Positions 24,469 to 34,700 of a stretch of DNA of 64,000 nucleotides are shown here, piece by piece. Source of the DNA: CAHJWH01 sp965198905 (GTDB lineage: Bacteria > Pseudomonadota > Alphaproteobacteria > Caulobacterales > Caulobacteraceae); NCBI GenBank assembly GCA_965198905.1, contig OZ240678.1, positions 682,001-746,000 of the forward strand, given 5' to 3'. The translations under genes were made by a program, and so were the position numbers. The notes under the pieces were generated by a model. It had not been told where the DNA came from. It made no database searches and was given only the letters and a program-made list of their open reading frames with translations. Each line of letters starts with the position of its first letter. The stretch's first letter is position 1.

Positions 24469-25407
24469 TCAGCATACCCCGCCGAAGCACCAAGCGAGCA
24501 CGGCCTTCTGGGCGTGGATGCGGTTCTCCGCTTCCTCGAACACCCTTGAGCGCGGACCGTCGATGACGGCGTCCGTCACCTCCTCGCCCCGATGGGCTGG
24601 GAGGCAATGCAGGAAGATGGCGTCCTCGTTCGCCTGCGACATCAGCGCCTCGTCCACCTGGAAGGGTTCGAAGGCCGCCACGCGTGCGTCGTGATCGGTG
24701 TCGCCCATGGAGACCCAGGTGTCGGTGAGCACGCAGTCGGCGCCGGCTACTGCGGCCCGCGCCTCATGCCCGATCTCCACCGACCCGGCGTTCCCCGCGC
24801 GCGCCAGGTCGTGCAGGTCGGGATGGTAGTCGGCGGGGCAGGCGATGCGAAGCTGGCCACCGAGCTTGCCCACCGCATGGATCAGGCTGGCGCAGACGTT
24901 GTTGCCGTCCCCGATCCAGGCGAGGGTCTGGTCCGCGATCGGGCCGCACTGCTCCTCGATGGTGAGGATGTCGGCGAGCACCTGGCAGGGATGGCTGCGA
25001 TCGGTCAGGCCGTTGATCACCGGCGCCTCCGCCGCCTGGGCGAAGCGCTCCAGATCGTCGTGCCGGCGCGCCCGGATCATCACCGCATCCACCATGCGCG
25101 AGAGCACGCGGGCGGTGTCCTCCAGCGGCTCGCCGCGGCCGAGCTGCATGTCGGCCGCATTCGCGATGATCACCTCGCCGCCGAGCTGGCGCATCGCCGC
25201 GTCGAAGGAGAAGCGCGTGCGGGTGGAGTTCTTCTCGAAGATCATCGCCAGGGTTCGCCCGGCCGCGGGTGCATCGGCGTCCACCCGGCCGCGGGTCCAG
25301 CCCTCGCGCGCGGCCTTGCGCCGCCTGGCGTCCTCGAGGATCGCCCGGAGGGTGGCGGCGTCGAGGCGCCACAGGTCGAGGAAATGGCGGATCGGCTCGG
25401 GGCTCAC
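24469..25407 (-). CDS. argF: Ornithine carbamoyltransferase
   Basis: A 312-residue cytoplasmic enzyme forming citrulline from ornithine and carbamoyl phosphate in arginine synthesis. The carbamoyl-phosphate site STRTR is residues 61-65, the conserved HPCQVLAD lies mid-protein, and the ornithine-side motifs are DTWVSMGD and FLHCLPAHRGEEV. Length is normal. It follows argD by 49 bases on the same strand, so the two form an argD-argF operon. Confidence 0.96.
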   Translation of the reverse strand: MSPEPIRHFLDLWRLDAATLRAILEDARRRKAAREGWTRGRVDADAPAAGRTLAMIFEKNSTRTRFSFDAAMRQLGGEVIIANAADMQLGRGEPLEDTARVLSRMVDAVMIRARRHDDLERFAQAAEAPVINGLTDRSHPCQVLADILTIEEQCGPIADQTLAWIGDGNNVCASLIHAVGKLGGQLRIACPADYHPDLHDLARAGNAGSVEIGHEARAAVAGADCVLTDTWVSMGDTDHDARVAAFEPFQVDEALMSQANEDAIFLHCLPAHRGEEVTDAVIDGPRSRVFEEAENRIHAQKAVLAWCFGGVC

Positions 25408-25456
25408 GGAGGACTCCGGCTGTCAGGGCTGTTACGGATCGGCCGCCAGGCCGGCG

Positions 25457-26695
25457 TCAGGCGGGAACGGGCGTGCTCTCGAGCGTCGCGCGGGCCGCTT
25501 CGCAGGCCGCCTCGAACTTCTCCAACGCCTCGCGCGCCTCGGCCTGGGTCATCACTAGCGGAGGCAGCAGCCGCACGCAGTTGTCGCCGCCACCGGCCAC
25601 CAACAGGCGCTGGTCCCGGGCGAGCTGCATGAAGGCGCGGTTGTTAGTGACGAGCTTCACCCCGATCAGCAAGCCACGCCCCCGGATGTCGAGCACCACG
25701 TCGGGGAAGCGCGACTTCAGCCCCTGCAGCTGCTGGGTGAAATAGCCGGCGACCGCATTGACGTTGTCCAGTAGGGCTTCGCTGTTCAGCTCTTCAAACG
25801 CGGCCAGACCCACCGCCATGGCTAGGGGGTTGCCGCCATAGGTGGAGCCGTGCGCGCCCACCGTCATGCCCTTGGCGGCCTCGGCCGTCGCCACGCACGC
25901 GCCGACGGGAAAGCCGCCGCCGAGCGCCTTGGCCAGGGCCATCATGTCGGGAGCCGCCCCCGACCACTCATAGGCGAACAGCTTGCCGGTGCGCCCCAGG
26001 CCGCACTGCACCTCGTCGTAGATCAGCAGCACGCCGTGCTCGTCGCACAGATCGCGCAGGCCGCGCAGGCAGACGTCGGGAACCGCGCGGGCCCCGCCCT
26101 CCCCCTGCACCGGCTCGATGATCACCGCCGCGGTGGTGGGACGGGCGACCGCTGCCTTCAGCGCCTCGTGGTCGCCGAAGCTGAGGTGGACATAGCCCGG
26201 CAGGTCGGGGCCGAAGCCGTCGACATAGCTGGGATTTCCCGCCGCGTTGATGGCGGCATAGGTGCGGCCATGGAAAGAGCCGTCGAAGCCGATTACGTCG
26301 ATCCGCTCCGGCTGGCCGTTGGCCGAGTGGAACTTGCGCGCCGTCTTCAGGGCGCATTCCACCGCCTCCGAACCCGAATTGGTGAAGAACACCACGTCCC
26401 CGAAGCTGGCGTCGGTCAGCGCCCTGGCCAGCGCCTCCTGTCCGGGAATGCGGAAGATGTTGGAGGTGTGCCAGAGCTTGTCGGCTTGGTCCTTCACCGC
26501 CTGGACCAGCTTGGGGTGGGCGTGGCCCAGCGCGTTCACCGCGATCCCCGCCAAGCAGTCCAGATACGCCTCGCCCTCGGTCGAGTAGAGCCGCACGCCC
26601 TCCCCGCGCTCGAACGCCAGCGGCGCACGGTTGTAGACGCCCATCAGGTGGTCGGCTGGGACGGCCTGAGCGGGGGTCGGCGACTGGGAGTCCAT
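25457..26695 (-). CDS. argD: Acetylornithine aminotransferase
   Basis: A 412-residue PLP enzyme of class III aminotransferases. FFTNSGSEAVECALKTARK forms the cofactor phosphate site, LLIYDEVQCGLGRTGK carries the PLP-contacting Asp, and ALAKALGGGFPVG holds the Schiff-base Lys. ATG 26695 (MDSQSPTPAQ) is chosen; an earlier in-frame start at 26779 lies beyond a terminator-like hairpin and is unlikely. It converts N-acetylglutamate semialdehyde to N-acetylornithine, or succinyldiaminopimelate in lysine synthesis, and is followed by argF. Confidence 0.95.
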   Translation of the reverse strand: MDSQSPTPAQAVPADHLMGVYNRAPLAFERGEGVRLYSTEGEAYLDCLAGIAVNALGHAHPKLVQAVKDQADKLWHTSNIFRIPGQEALARALTDASFGDVVFFTNSGSEAVECALKTARKFHSANGQPERIDVIGFDGSFHGRTYAAINAAGNPSYVDGFGPDLPGYVHLSFGDHEALKAAVARPTTAAVIIEPVQGEGGARAVPDVCLRGLRDLCDEHGVLLIYDEVQCGLGRTGKLFAYEWSGAAPDMMALAKALGGGFPVGACVATAEAAKGMTVGAHGSTYGGNPLAMAVGLAAFEELNSEALLDNVNAVAGYFTQQLQGLKSRFPDVVLDIRGRGLLIGVKLVTNNRAFMQLARDQRLLVAGGGDNCVRLLPPLVMTQAEAREALEKFEAACEAARATLESTPVPA

Positions 26696-26704
26696 ACGAC
26701 CACC

Positions 26705-26740
26705 CCAAAAGCGAAAGGTCCCCGGGCGAGGCCCGGGGAC
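26705..26740 (-). terminator. Rho-independent terminator-like hairpin between ispZ-like gene and argD
   Basis: A perfect 9-bp stem, GTCCCCGGG (26718-26726) with CCCGGGGAC (26732-26740), has a 5-base loop. Read on the minus strand it is followed by CTTTCGCTTTT. It lies about 75 bases after the ispZ-like stop and just ahead of argD, so it could end the former or act as an attenuator of the latter. Confidence 0.55.
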
Positions 26741-26814
26741 GGAAGCAAGCGGTGTCTGCTCTGGGCGGCGGAAAGTCAATCGCGGCGACTTTCAGGGCGC
26801 ATGGCGGCGGCGCC

Positions 26815-27441
26815 TCAGGCCGGCGCGAAGGCCATCCGGCGGCTGCGGGCCACCGTCACCCATCGCATGGCGCCGTACTGGACCAAAAGCAGGGCGAGCT
26901 TGGAAGCGAGCGGGAACACGCTGATGAACCACACCCAGGCCTGCCTGTCGCCCGTGGCCACGATGGCGAGATTGAGGGCGGCGGTGGCGAACATCGCGCC
27001 AGCCCAGACGTAGCCGAACAGGTTGACCAGGTCGGCGCTCCGCGCCAGCACCACCTGCGACATGTAGCGGCCCATCCAGCCGCGCTTGAGCATCGCCAAG
27101 CCGATGGCGGCGTAGATCAAGGTGGGCTTCACCATGATGAAGCGCCCATCGTGGGTCAGCAGCGAGGCCGCTCCGAAAAACACGACCAACCCCAGGCTCG
27201 TCCACTGCATGGCGTCGACCGAGCCATGACGATGCCTGACATAGGCGATCTGCACCACCCCAGCGGCCAGGCCGACCACCGTCGCTGCAAGCGCGCTGTG
27301 GGTGAGCGCATAGAGGCCGACGAAGGCCAGGGTCGAGACCAGGTCGGCCGCAATCCATTTGGCGGCGTGGATCAAGGGGTGAGTGCAGGTGGCCACACGA
27401 ACGACGGCCGGCTGATGGGGAAAGGTGGTGAGACTGGACAT
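26815..27441 (-). CDS. IspZ/YciB-like septation family membrane protein
   Basis: A 208-residue protein with about five to six membrane segments. The family fingerprint is visible: QIAYVRHRHGSVDAMQWTSL, then LLTHDGRFIMVKPTLIYAAI, matching the YciB pattern of HDDRFIKWKPT. ATG 27441 has GGAG six bases ahead. YciB-type proteins act in envelope and division processes, with no settled reaction. It is divergent from a membrane-bound LytTR regulator gene across 157 bases, which suggests control by that regulator. Confidence 0.8.
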   Translation of the reverse strand: MSSLTTFPHQPAVVRVATCTHPLIHAAKWIAADLVSTLAFVGLYALTHSALAATVVGLAAGVVQIAYVRHRHGSVDAMQWTSLGLVVFFGAASLLTHDGRFIMVKPTLIYAAIGLAMLKRGWMGRYMSQVVLARSADLVNLFGYVWAGAMFATAALNLAIVATGDRQAWVWFISVFPLASKLALLLVQYGAMRWVTVARSRRMAFAPA

Positions 27442-27598
27442 GTGAGGCTCCGTTTCGGCAGCCTCCAAAGGCGACCTTTCGGCCCCGGCCGCTACGCGAC
27501 CTGCGTGGACGGGCGAACGGCTACGCGAACAGGCGGCCGGTCGTCAGCGCCGATCGTCGCGATTGCGTGGACGGACCGGGGCGGCTTAGATCGGAGGA

Positions 27599-28450
27599 AT
27601 GAGCGACATGCAGACGCTTCTAGGTCACCCCAGGCACTGGGCTCGGGACCTCTCCATCGCCACCGGGATCGGCGTGTTCCTAGGCATCATCGGCCCGTTT
27701 GGCAGCTTCAACGGCGGTCCGATGGAGTTGCGCATCTTCTACTGGGTGGCGAACCTGTGGATCGGCTTCGCGTCGATCGCCGTGGTCGCACGCCTGTCGG
27801 TTCAGATCGGTCGTCGCCTCGATCTGCCCGTCTGGTTCGCGCTGCCCGCGGGCGTCGCCGTCGGGGTGGCGCCGCTCGCCCTGGCGCTGGACCTCTTCTC
27901 CGCCCGCTTCTGGCCAGGCGTCCAAGGGCGGATGGGGCCGCTGCTCACCTGGTACGGCCAGACCCTGGCCATCGCCGAGCCGTGCGCCTTCGGCTTCTAC
28001 TTCGTCAGCCAACGCGAAGCGGCGTCTTCGACCCGTGCAGACGCCTGCGCCCCTTCGGCGTCAGCCCCGGCCGCGCCGGCAGCGCCGCCGATCAGCCCCA
28101 CTGAACCGCAGACCGTGTTTGTGGATCGCCTGTCTGGCCGGGTGGGACGTGACCTCCTCTGCCTGCAGATGGAGGACCACTACGTGCGGGCGCACACGCG
28201 AAGCGGTTCGGAGCTGGTCCTGCTGCCGCTGAAGGCGGCGATCGCCGAGGTGGCCGATCTCGAGGGTCTGCAGGTCCACCGCTCATGGTGGGTCTCGCGC
28301 AAGGCGGTGACGGAGATCGTCATGGACGGGCGGGCGGCCCGACTGCGCCTCGTCAACGGCGTCGAAGCGCCGGTCTCGCGGACGTCAGTCGCCACGCTGC
28401 GGTCTGCAGGTTGGCTGGACGCAGCGGAGCCTTCCACCGAAATGGGCTGA
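27599..28450 (+). CDS. Membrane-anchored LytTR-family DNA-binding regulator
   Basis: A 283-residue protein whose N-terminal half has about four membrane helices (GIGVFLGIIGPFGSF, WVANLWIGFASIAVVA, WFALPAGVAVGVAPLALAL, and one more). A Pro/Ala/Ser linker follows, then a LytTR domain: FVDRLSGRVGRDLLCLQMED, HYVRAHT, LEGLQVHRSWWVS and APVSRTSVATLR. It has no receiver domain, so signalling is likely through the membrane part. Divergent to the IspZ-like gene. Confidence 0.88.
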   Translation: MSDMQTLLGHPRHWARDLSIATGIGVFLGIIGPFGSFNGGPMELRIFYWVANLWIGFASIAVVARLSVQIGRRLDLPVWFALPAGVAVGVAPLALALDLFSARFWPGVQGRMGPLLTWYGQTLAIAEPCAFGFYFVSQREAASSTRADACAPSASAPAAPAAPPISPTEPQTVFVDRLSGRVGRDLLCLQMEDHYVRAHTRSGSELVLLPLKAAIAEVADLEGLQVHRSWWVSRKAVTEIVMDGRAARLRLVNGVEAPVSRTSVATLRSAGWLDAAEPSTEMG

Positions 28451-28481
28451 TGGTCTCCCGAGACGAACCCTAGGGGCCCGC

Positions 28482-29915
28482 TCACCCGATGGCGGTGCCG
28501 CCCACGGTCAGGCCGCCGAGCTTCATCGACGGCTGGCCGACGCCGACCGGGACACCCTGGCCGGACTTGCCGCAGACCCCGATGCCGGGATCGTAGGCGA
28601 AGTCGTCGCCAATCATCTGCACCTTGGTCAGGGCGGTGGGGCCGTCGCCGATCAGGGTGGCGCCCTTCACCGGCGCGGTGATCTTGCCGTCCTCGATCAG
28701 GTAGGCCTCGGTGCACTGGAAGACGAACTTGCCGTTGGTGATGTCCACCTGGCCGCCGCCGAAGTTGGCGCAGTAGAGGCCACGCTTCGTCGAGGCGATC
28801 ATCTCAGCCTGACTGTGGCCGCCGCCCAGCATGGCGGTGTTGGTCATGCGCGGCATGGGCATGTGGGCGTAGGACTGGCGGCGCGCATTGCCGGTGGGCG
28901 CCATGCCCATCAGGCGTGCGCTCATGCGGTCGTGCATGTAGCCGACCAGCACGCCGTCCTCGATCAGCACGGTGCGTTCGGTGGGGGTGCCCTCGTCGTC
29001 GATGGTGAGCGAACCGCGGCGCCCAGGCTCGGTGCCGTCGTCGATGACGATGACGCCAGGGGCGGCGACGCGCTCGCCGATGCGGCCGGAGAAGGCGCTG
29101 ATTCCCTTGCGGTTGAAGTCGCCCTCCAGGCCGTGGCCGACGGCCTCGTGCAGCAGTACGCCGTTCCAGCCAGGGCCCAGCACCACGTCCATCTCGCCCG
29201 CGGGGCAGGCGACGGCGTCCAGGTTCACCAGGGCCTGGCGCAGCGCTTCGTCCACCTGGGCCTGCCAGTGCTCGGGCGCGACCCAGGTATGGAAGCTGTT
29301 GCGGCCGCCCGCGCCGGACGAGCCGTTCTCGCGCCGCCCGTCCCGCTCCACCGTCACCGAGACGTTGACGCGGACCAGCGGGCGCACGTCGCGGAGCAGC
29401 CGGCCGTCGGCGCGCAGGATCTCCACCACGCGCCGCTCGCCGGCGATCGAGGCGCTGACCTGGACGATGCGCGGGTCGCGGGCGCGGGCGAAGGCGTCGA
29501 TCTCCTGCAGCAACGCCGCCTTGTCGCCGAACACGGGGTGGGCGAGGGGGTCGTCCTCGCCATAGAGCTTGGTGTTGGTCTGGCGGGGCGCGTCGGCGAC
29601 CTGGCCTTCATAGCCCTGGCGGACGTGGGCGGCGGCGTCGGCCGAGCGGCGGATGGCGGCAGTGCTGATCTCGCTGGAATGGGCGTAGCCGGCCTTCTCG
29701 CCCGCCACAACGCGCAGGCCAAAGCCCTCGGTGGCGTCATAGCTGGCCGACTTCAGCCGCCCATCGTCGAACACCAGCATCTCGCTCTCCGACCGCTCCA
29801 GGAAAAGCTCGCCGTCGTCGGCGCCATGCAGGGCGGATTGCAGGATGGCCAGGGCGTCGGCGGTGTCGACCTGCGAGGTCTCGAGGATGGAAGGCGTGGG
29901 GGAGAGCGCGTTCAT
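28482..29915 (-). CDS. tldD: Metalloprotease TldD
   Basis: A 477-residue cytoplasmic protease of the TldD/PmbA family. The zinc motif HEAVGHGLEGD is intact and is preceded by LGPGWNGVLLHE; GGGHSQAEMIASTKRGLY and the C-terminal GNARRQSYAHMPMPRMTNT region are typical. TldD works with TldE (PmbA), which is not in the window, on unfolded peptides and modified-peptide precursors. ATG 29915 is chosen. The open frame extends another kilobase upstream antisense to a transposase, and that extension is not real. Confidence 0.94.
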   Translation of the reverse strand: MNALSPTPSILETSQVDTADALAILQSALHGADDGELFLERSESEMLVFDDGRLKSASYDATEGFGLRVVAGEKAGYAHSSEISTAAIRRSADAAAHVRQGYEGQVADAPRQTNTKLYGEDDPLAHPVFGDKAALLQEIDAFARARDPRIVQVSASIAGERRVVEILRADGRLLRDVRPLVRVNVSVTVERDGRRENGSSGAGGRNSFHTWVAPEHWQAQVDEALRQALVNLDAVACPAGEMDVVLGPGWNGVLLHEAVGHGLEGDFNRKGISAFSGRIGERVAAPGVIVIDDGTEPGRRGSLTIDDEGTPTERTVLIEDGVLVGYMHDRMSARLMGMAPTGNARRQSYAHMPMPRMTNTAMLGGGHSQAEMIASTKRGLYCANFGGGQVDITNGKFVFQCTEAYLIEDGKITAPVKGATLIGDGPTALTKVQMIGDDFAYDPGIGVCGKSGQGVPVGVGQPSMKLGGLTVGGTAIG

Positions 29916-30024
29916 GGCCGATACATTGCGGGCGCGAGCCTGCAGGGCAAGAGGCGAACGGGTCGCGCGACGGCGCGGTGACGGCATGCCGGGGAGCGGA
30001 CGCTGGCCGGGTCGGCTATGGGTG

Positions 30025-31592
30025 GAGGCTGTGTGAAAACCCGCTAGTCTGCTAGACTGTAGTTGCTTCGTGGAGGGCTGCAAATGTCTGGGTTTGTCGA
30101 AGGTGTAAACCGGCGTCAGGCAGATTTCCTGCCTGCCTTGCTTGATGACTACGTTGACGAAGACGATCAGGTCAGGGTGATCGACGTCTTTGTCGACGAG
30201 TTGGATCTTGCTGCGCTCGGTTTCGAGCGCGTGCAGCCGGCGTCGACCGGGCGGCCGGGCTACTCGCCGGGATGCATGCTGAAGCTCTACTTGTATGGCT
30301 ACCTGAACCAGGTGCAGTCGAGCCGCCGGCTGGAGCGGGAGGCGCGACGCAACATTGAGCTGATGTGGCTGACGGGCAAGCTCGCGCCGGACTTCAAGAC
30401 CATAGCCGACTTCCGACGCGACAATGCCGAGGCGATCCGGTCGGCGTGCAGCGCCTTCGTAGCGATCTGTCGAGGGCTGGGCTTGCTCGCGGGCGGGGTG
30501 GTGGCGGTGGATGGCAGCCGGTTCAAGGCGGTGAACACGCGCGACAAGAACTTCACCCCCGGCGCGGTGCGTCGGCGCATCGAGCAGGCCGAGGCGAGCA
30601 TCGCGCGCTACCTTCAGGCGCTCGACACCGCGGACCGTCAGGACGGTGAGACCGCCGAGTTGCGCGGGCGACGGATCAAGGATCGGCTGGTCTCGCTCAG
30701 GCGCCAGGTGCGTGAGTTGCAGGTGGTGGAGGCGGACCTCGCGACCGCCCCCGACCGCCAGATATCCCTTACCGATCCCGACGCCCGCGCCATGGCCACC
30801 AACGGCAAGGGAACGGGCATGGTCGGCTACAATGTCCAGGCCGTTGTGGACGCCACCCACCACCTGATCGTCGCCCATGAGGTCACCAACCAGGGCCACG
30901 ACCGCAGCCAGCTCGCCAACATGACCCGCCACGCCAAGGCGGCGACGGGCAGCGAAGAACTACGCGTGCTGGCGGACCGAGGCTACTTTTCGGGTGAAGA
31001 GATCCTGGCCTGCGAACAGGCAGGCGCTACGCCCTACGTGCCCAAGCCGCTGACCTCAGGAGCCAAGGCGGAGGGGCGCTTCGGCAAGGCCGACTTCGTC
31101 TACCTTCCTGACCGGGACGTCTATCGCTGCCCGGCGGGCCAGACGCTGCCCTGGCACATGGCGACGGTTGAGCACGGGATGACGCTTCACCGTTACTGGG
31201 ACCTGGCCAGTTGCCGGGCCTGCGCGATCAAGGGCCAATGCACCACGAGCCTGCACCGCCGCATCACCCGTTGGGAGCATGAGGCGATCATCGACGCCAT
31301 GCAGCAGCGGCTCGACCGTGAACCCGACGCCATGCGTATCCGCCGCCAGACCGTGGAGCACGTGTTCGGAACGCTGAAAGCCTGGATGGGCGCGACCCAC
31401 TTCAAGACCAAACGACTGAAGAACGTCGCTGCTGAGATGAGCTTGCAGGTTCTGGCCTACAATCTGAAGCGTGTAATCGCCATCCTCGGCGTCCGCCCGC
31501 TGATCTCATCGATACAGGCCTGAGGAAGGGCTTCAACAGCCGCACTCTCCTCGCCCCTGCTCCACCCGGCCAACACGTTCTCACACAGCCTC
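30025..31592 (+). mobile_element. IS1182-family insertion sequence, apparently complete
   Basis: A 1568-base element bounded by inverted ends. The left end begins GAGGCTGTGTGAAAAC and the right end, read on the other strand, GAGGCTGTGTGAGAAC, differing at one position of 16. The four bases just outside, GGTG at 30021-30024 and GGTG at 31593-31596, form a direct target duplication. It carries one intact transposase gene and lies between tldD and the adhesin gene. Perfect flanks suggest fairly recent insertion. Confidence 0.9.
30084..31523 (+). CDS. IS1182-family DDE transposase
   Basis: A 479-residue transposase of the IS1182 group. The N-terminal part has YSPGCMLKLYLYGYLNQVQS and FKTIADFRRDN, both family hallmarks. 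The catalytic core shows VVAVDGSRFKAVN (first Asp), LRVLADRGYFSG (second Asp) and RRQTVEHVFGTLKAWMG (Glu). A cysteine group (CPAGQ, CRACAIKGQC) lies before the last. ATG 30084 has TGGAGGG about 7 bases ahead. No frameshift is visible, so the element looks competent. Confidence 0.95.
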   Translation: MSGFVEGVNRRQADFLPALLDDYVDEDDQVRVIDVFVDELDLAALGFERVQPASTGRPGYSPGCMLKLYLYGYLNQVQSSRRLEREARRNIELMWLTGKLAPDFKTIADFRRDNAEAIRSACSAFVAICRGLGLLAGGVVAVDGSRFKAVNTRDKNFTPGAVRRRIEQAEASIARYLQALDTADRQDGETAELRGRRIKDRLVSLRRQVRELQVVEADLATAPDRQISLTDPDARAMATNGKGTGMVGYNVQAVVDATHHLIVAHEVTNQGHDRSQLANMTRHAKAATGSEELRVLADRGYFSGEEILACEQAGATPYVPKPLTSGAKAEGRFGKADFVYLPDRDVYRCPAGQTLPWHMATVEHGMTLHRYWDLASCRACAIKGQCTTSLHRRITRWEHEAIIDAMQQRLDREPDAMRIRRQTVEHVFGTLKAWMGATHFKTKRLKNVAAEMSLQVLAYNLKRVIAILGVRPLISSIQA

Positions 31593-31768
31593 GGTGGAGA
31601 GCGGACCGACCTTGGGATGCTGCAGAACGTCCGGTCCGCCAAGCCAAAGCAGACGATCTTTTACCTATGAAGGCGGACGCCGGAAGGCTCTGGTGGACCG
31701 TCGGCTTCAACTCTGTCAAAAAAAAGCGAAATGAGCGGAAACACGCTTAGCGCGTAGGGTAGCTGTTA

Positions 31769-34700
31769 ATGTCCGGGCTGACGAGAACTCTTCGAGCAAG
31801 GCTCTTGACTCTCCCGGTGTTCGCCCTTTCGCTTTTGCCGCTCGCCTCGGCTCATGCGGCGGGAGCGCCGGCCCTCCCGGTCGGCGGCCGGGTCCAGGCG
31901 GGTCAAGCGACGATCGGCGCGAGCACGCCGGCCGGCCTCACCATCACGCAGAGTTCCTCCAAGGCCATCATCAACTGGCAAGGCTTCTTGATCGGCCAGG
32001 GCGGCAAGGTCCAGTTCAACAACGGCTCAGGCGCCACCTTGAACCGGGTGACGGGGACAAGCCTGTCGTCCATCGACGGGCTGCTGAGCGGGACGGGCTC
32101 GGTCTATCTGATCAATCCCAATGGGGTGATCGTGGGCAAGTCCGGCGTGGTGAATGTGGGCGGGACCTTCGTCGCCTCCACCCAGGATGTGTCCAACCCC
32201 AGCTTCCTGGCCGGCGGCGACCTTAGCTTTACCGGCGCCTCCAGCGCTGCAGTGGTCAACTATGGCAAGATCGGTAGCCTGGGCGGCGACGTGGCCCTGA
32301 TCGCCGCCAGGGTCGAGAACGACGGAACGCTGAGCGCACGCAACGGCAGCGCCGGACTTGCGGCCGGCTACAGCGTCATGCTGCGCGACGCCGCCCTGGA
32401 CGAGGGACGGTTCTCCGTCCTGGTCGGGGGTGCGGGGACAAGCGTGACGAACACCGGCCTTATCGCCTCGGCCGACGCGGAGCTTCGCGCCGAGGGCGGC
32501 AACGTCTACGCCCTGGCGGGTGACACCGCGGGCGTGATCCGCGCCACGGGCGTCAAGAGCGGCGGTGGCAAGGTCTGGCTGGTCGCCGACGGCGGCACGC
32601 TCGACCTCGCCGGGACCATCGACGCCGAGGGCCCGGGCGGTGCGCCCGGCGCTGTGGAGACGTCCGGCCAGACGGTGAGCATCCAGGCCCCGCGTATCGA
32701 CGCGCACGGCGGAACCTGGCTGGTGGACCCCGAAGACCTGACCATCGACCAGGCCGCCGCCACCGCCATCGACATGGCGCTGAACGCCGGCACCAGCGTG
32801 GCGGAACAGACCACCGCCACCGGCGTCAGCGGCGTGGGGACGGCGAACACCAACGGCAATGGCGACATTATCCTGACCGCACCGCTCACCTGGTCGACGT
32901 CCGCAGGCCTGACGCTTTCCGCCTACCGCAACGTGGACGTGAACGCGACCATCACCTCCAGCGGCGCCGGTGCCGTGACGCTTCGTGCGGACAACACCGG
33001 GACCGGGACGGGAACCGTGGCGCTCGGCGCGGGCGGGCATGTTTCGACGGGCGGTGTATTAGACCTCTATTACAATCCTGCAGGCGACAACGCCGCGATG
33101 GTCAACACGACCAGCTACACTATGCCGACAAACTATGCGCCGTTCTTCACGGGTGGGGCGAGCGCCACAGGCGCGCTGAACAGCTACATGCTGGTGAACA
33201 CCGTCTACGACCTGCAGAACGTGCGGAACAACCTGAACGGAACCTATGCGCTCGGCCGGGACATAGACGCGAGCGTCACGGCGGGGTGGAACGGCGGGGC
33301 CGGGTTCGCGCCGATCGGCAACGATGCATCAATGTTCTCGGGCGTGTTCAACGGCGGTGGCCACATGGTCAGCGGACTGAGCATACAAGCCGCCAATCTG
33401 ACTTCCGTTGGGCTCTTCGCCGGAAACCAGGGGCTGATCGAAAACCTGATGCTCAGCGGCGGGGGGGTGAACGCGGTTACCGGTCCGTCCGGCGAGCTCT
33501 TCGTCGGCTCGCTCGTCGGCAACAATGTTGGAACGATCACGAACGTCTCCAGCTCCGCGTCCATCTCTGCTCCGACGACTATCAACGGCGGCGTTGGGGG
33601 CTTGGTCGGCGACAACATCGGGACGATCACAGCCGCGTCCGCCACGGGCGCCGTCCTGGGAGGTGAGGGGTACGCAGGGGGGCTGATCGGCGTCAACGGC
33701 GGCCTGATCGCCAGCAGCTACGCCTCCGGCTCCGTAACGGCTGACGGCGCGGCCGGAGGTGCAGTTGGCGACGCCGGAGGCTTGGTCGGCTCCAACGACG
33801 GGCGTCTTACGAACGTCTATGCGACAGGCGCGGTCGCCGCCGGTGTGGCCGGCGGTCTCGCGGCTTATTCGGGCGGAGGGAGCATCACGAACGCCTATGC
33901 GACGGGCAGGGTGACCGGCGTGTTCGCCGGCGGCCTGGTCTACGAGGCAGGGTCAATCACCAACGGCTACTATGACCAGGGCACGACCGGCCAGGTGGTA
34001 GGAGTGGGCGCCAGCTTCGACAGCCAGACCGGCGTCACCGCGGTCGGCGGGAACACGGGCTTGTCGCCTTACGCAACGGCGACCTACGCGGGGTTCAGCT
34101 TCGGGACGCTCGGCTCGGGGGCAAACTGGGTGAGCGTCGATACTGATAGCAGCCTGAACAACTCAAGCGGTGCGGTAGGCACGCGGCCTCTCCTCATGTC
34201 CGAATATTCAACCACAATCACTAATCCCCATCAGCTCCAACTCGCCGCCCTTAACCCTTTCGCGACCTACACTTTGGCCAACAACCTGGATCTTAGCGCT
34301 GTGACCCAGCCGTCGGACGTCTGGAACCCAGCCACCGGTTTCAACCCGATCGGCTCGTTCTACTATGGTTTCTACGGCAGCTTCGATGGGCAGGATCATA
34401 CCATCGCCAATCTGACCAGCCTGCATCCCAATACCAATACGGTGGGATTGTTCGGGTCAAACAACGGCGTCATCAAGAACGTCAACCTGACCAACGTCGA
34501 TGTCCTAGGCTATGCCGAGGTGGGCGCCGTAGCGGGATATTCACCCAGCTCCAGCTCGCTCTCCAACGTCAGCGTCTCTGGAACGATCGAAGGTGTTCAA
34601 GAGGTCGGCGCAATTGCAGGCGCCGGAGAGCTGGGATCGACCTCTAAGTTCAGCTCCTCGAGCCCACCCACGCTCACTCTGACGAACGGATCGGCTTCGG

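Noticed and set aside
29916..30932. Extension of tldD by about 340 codons on the minus strand
   Set aside because: The extension is antisense to the IS1182 transposase and crosses the IS left end; TldD has its normal length from 29915.
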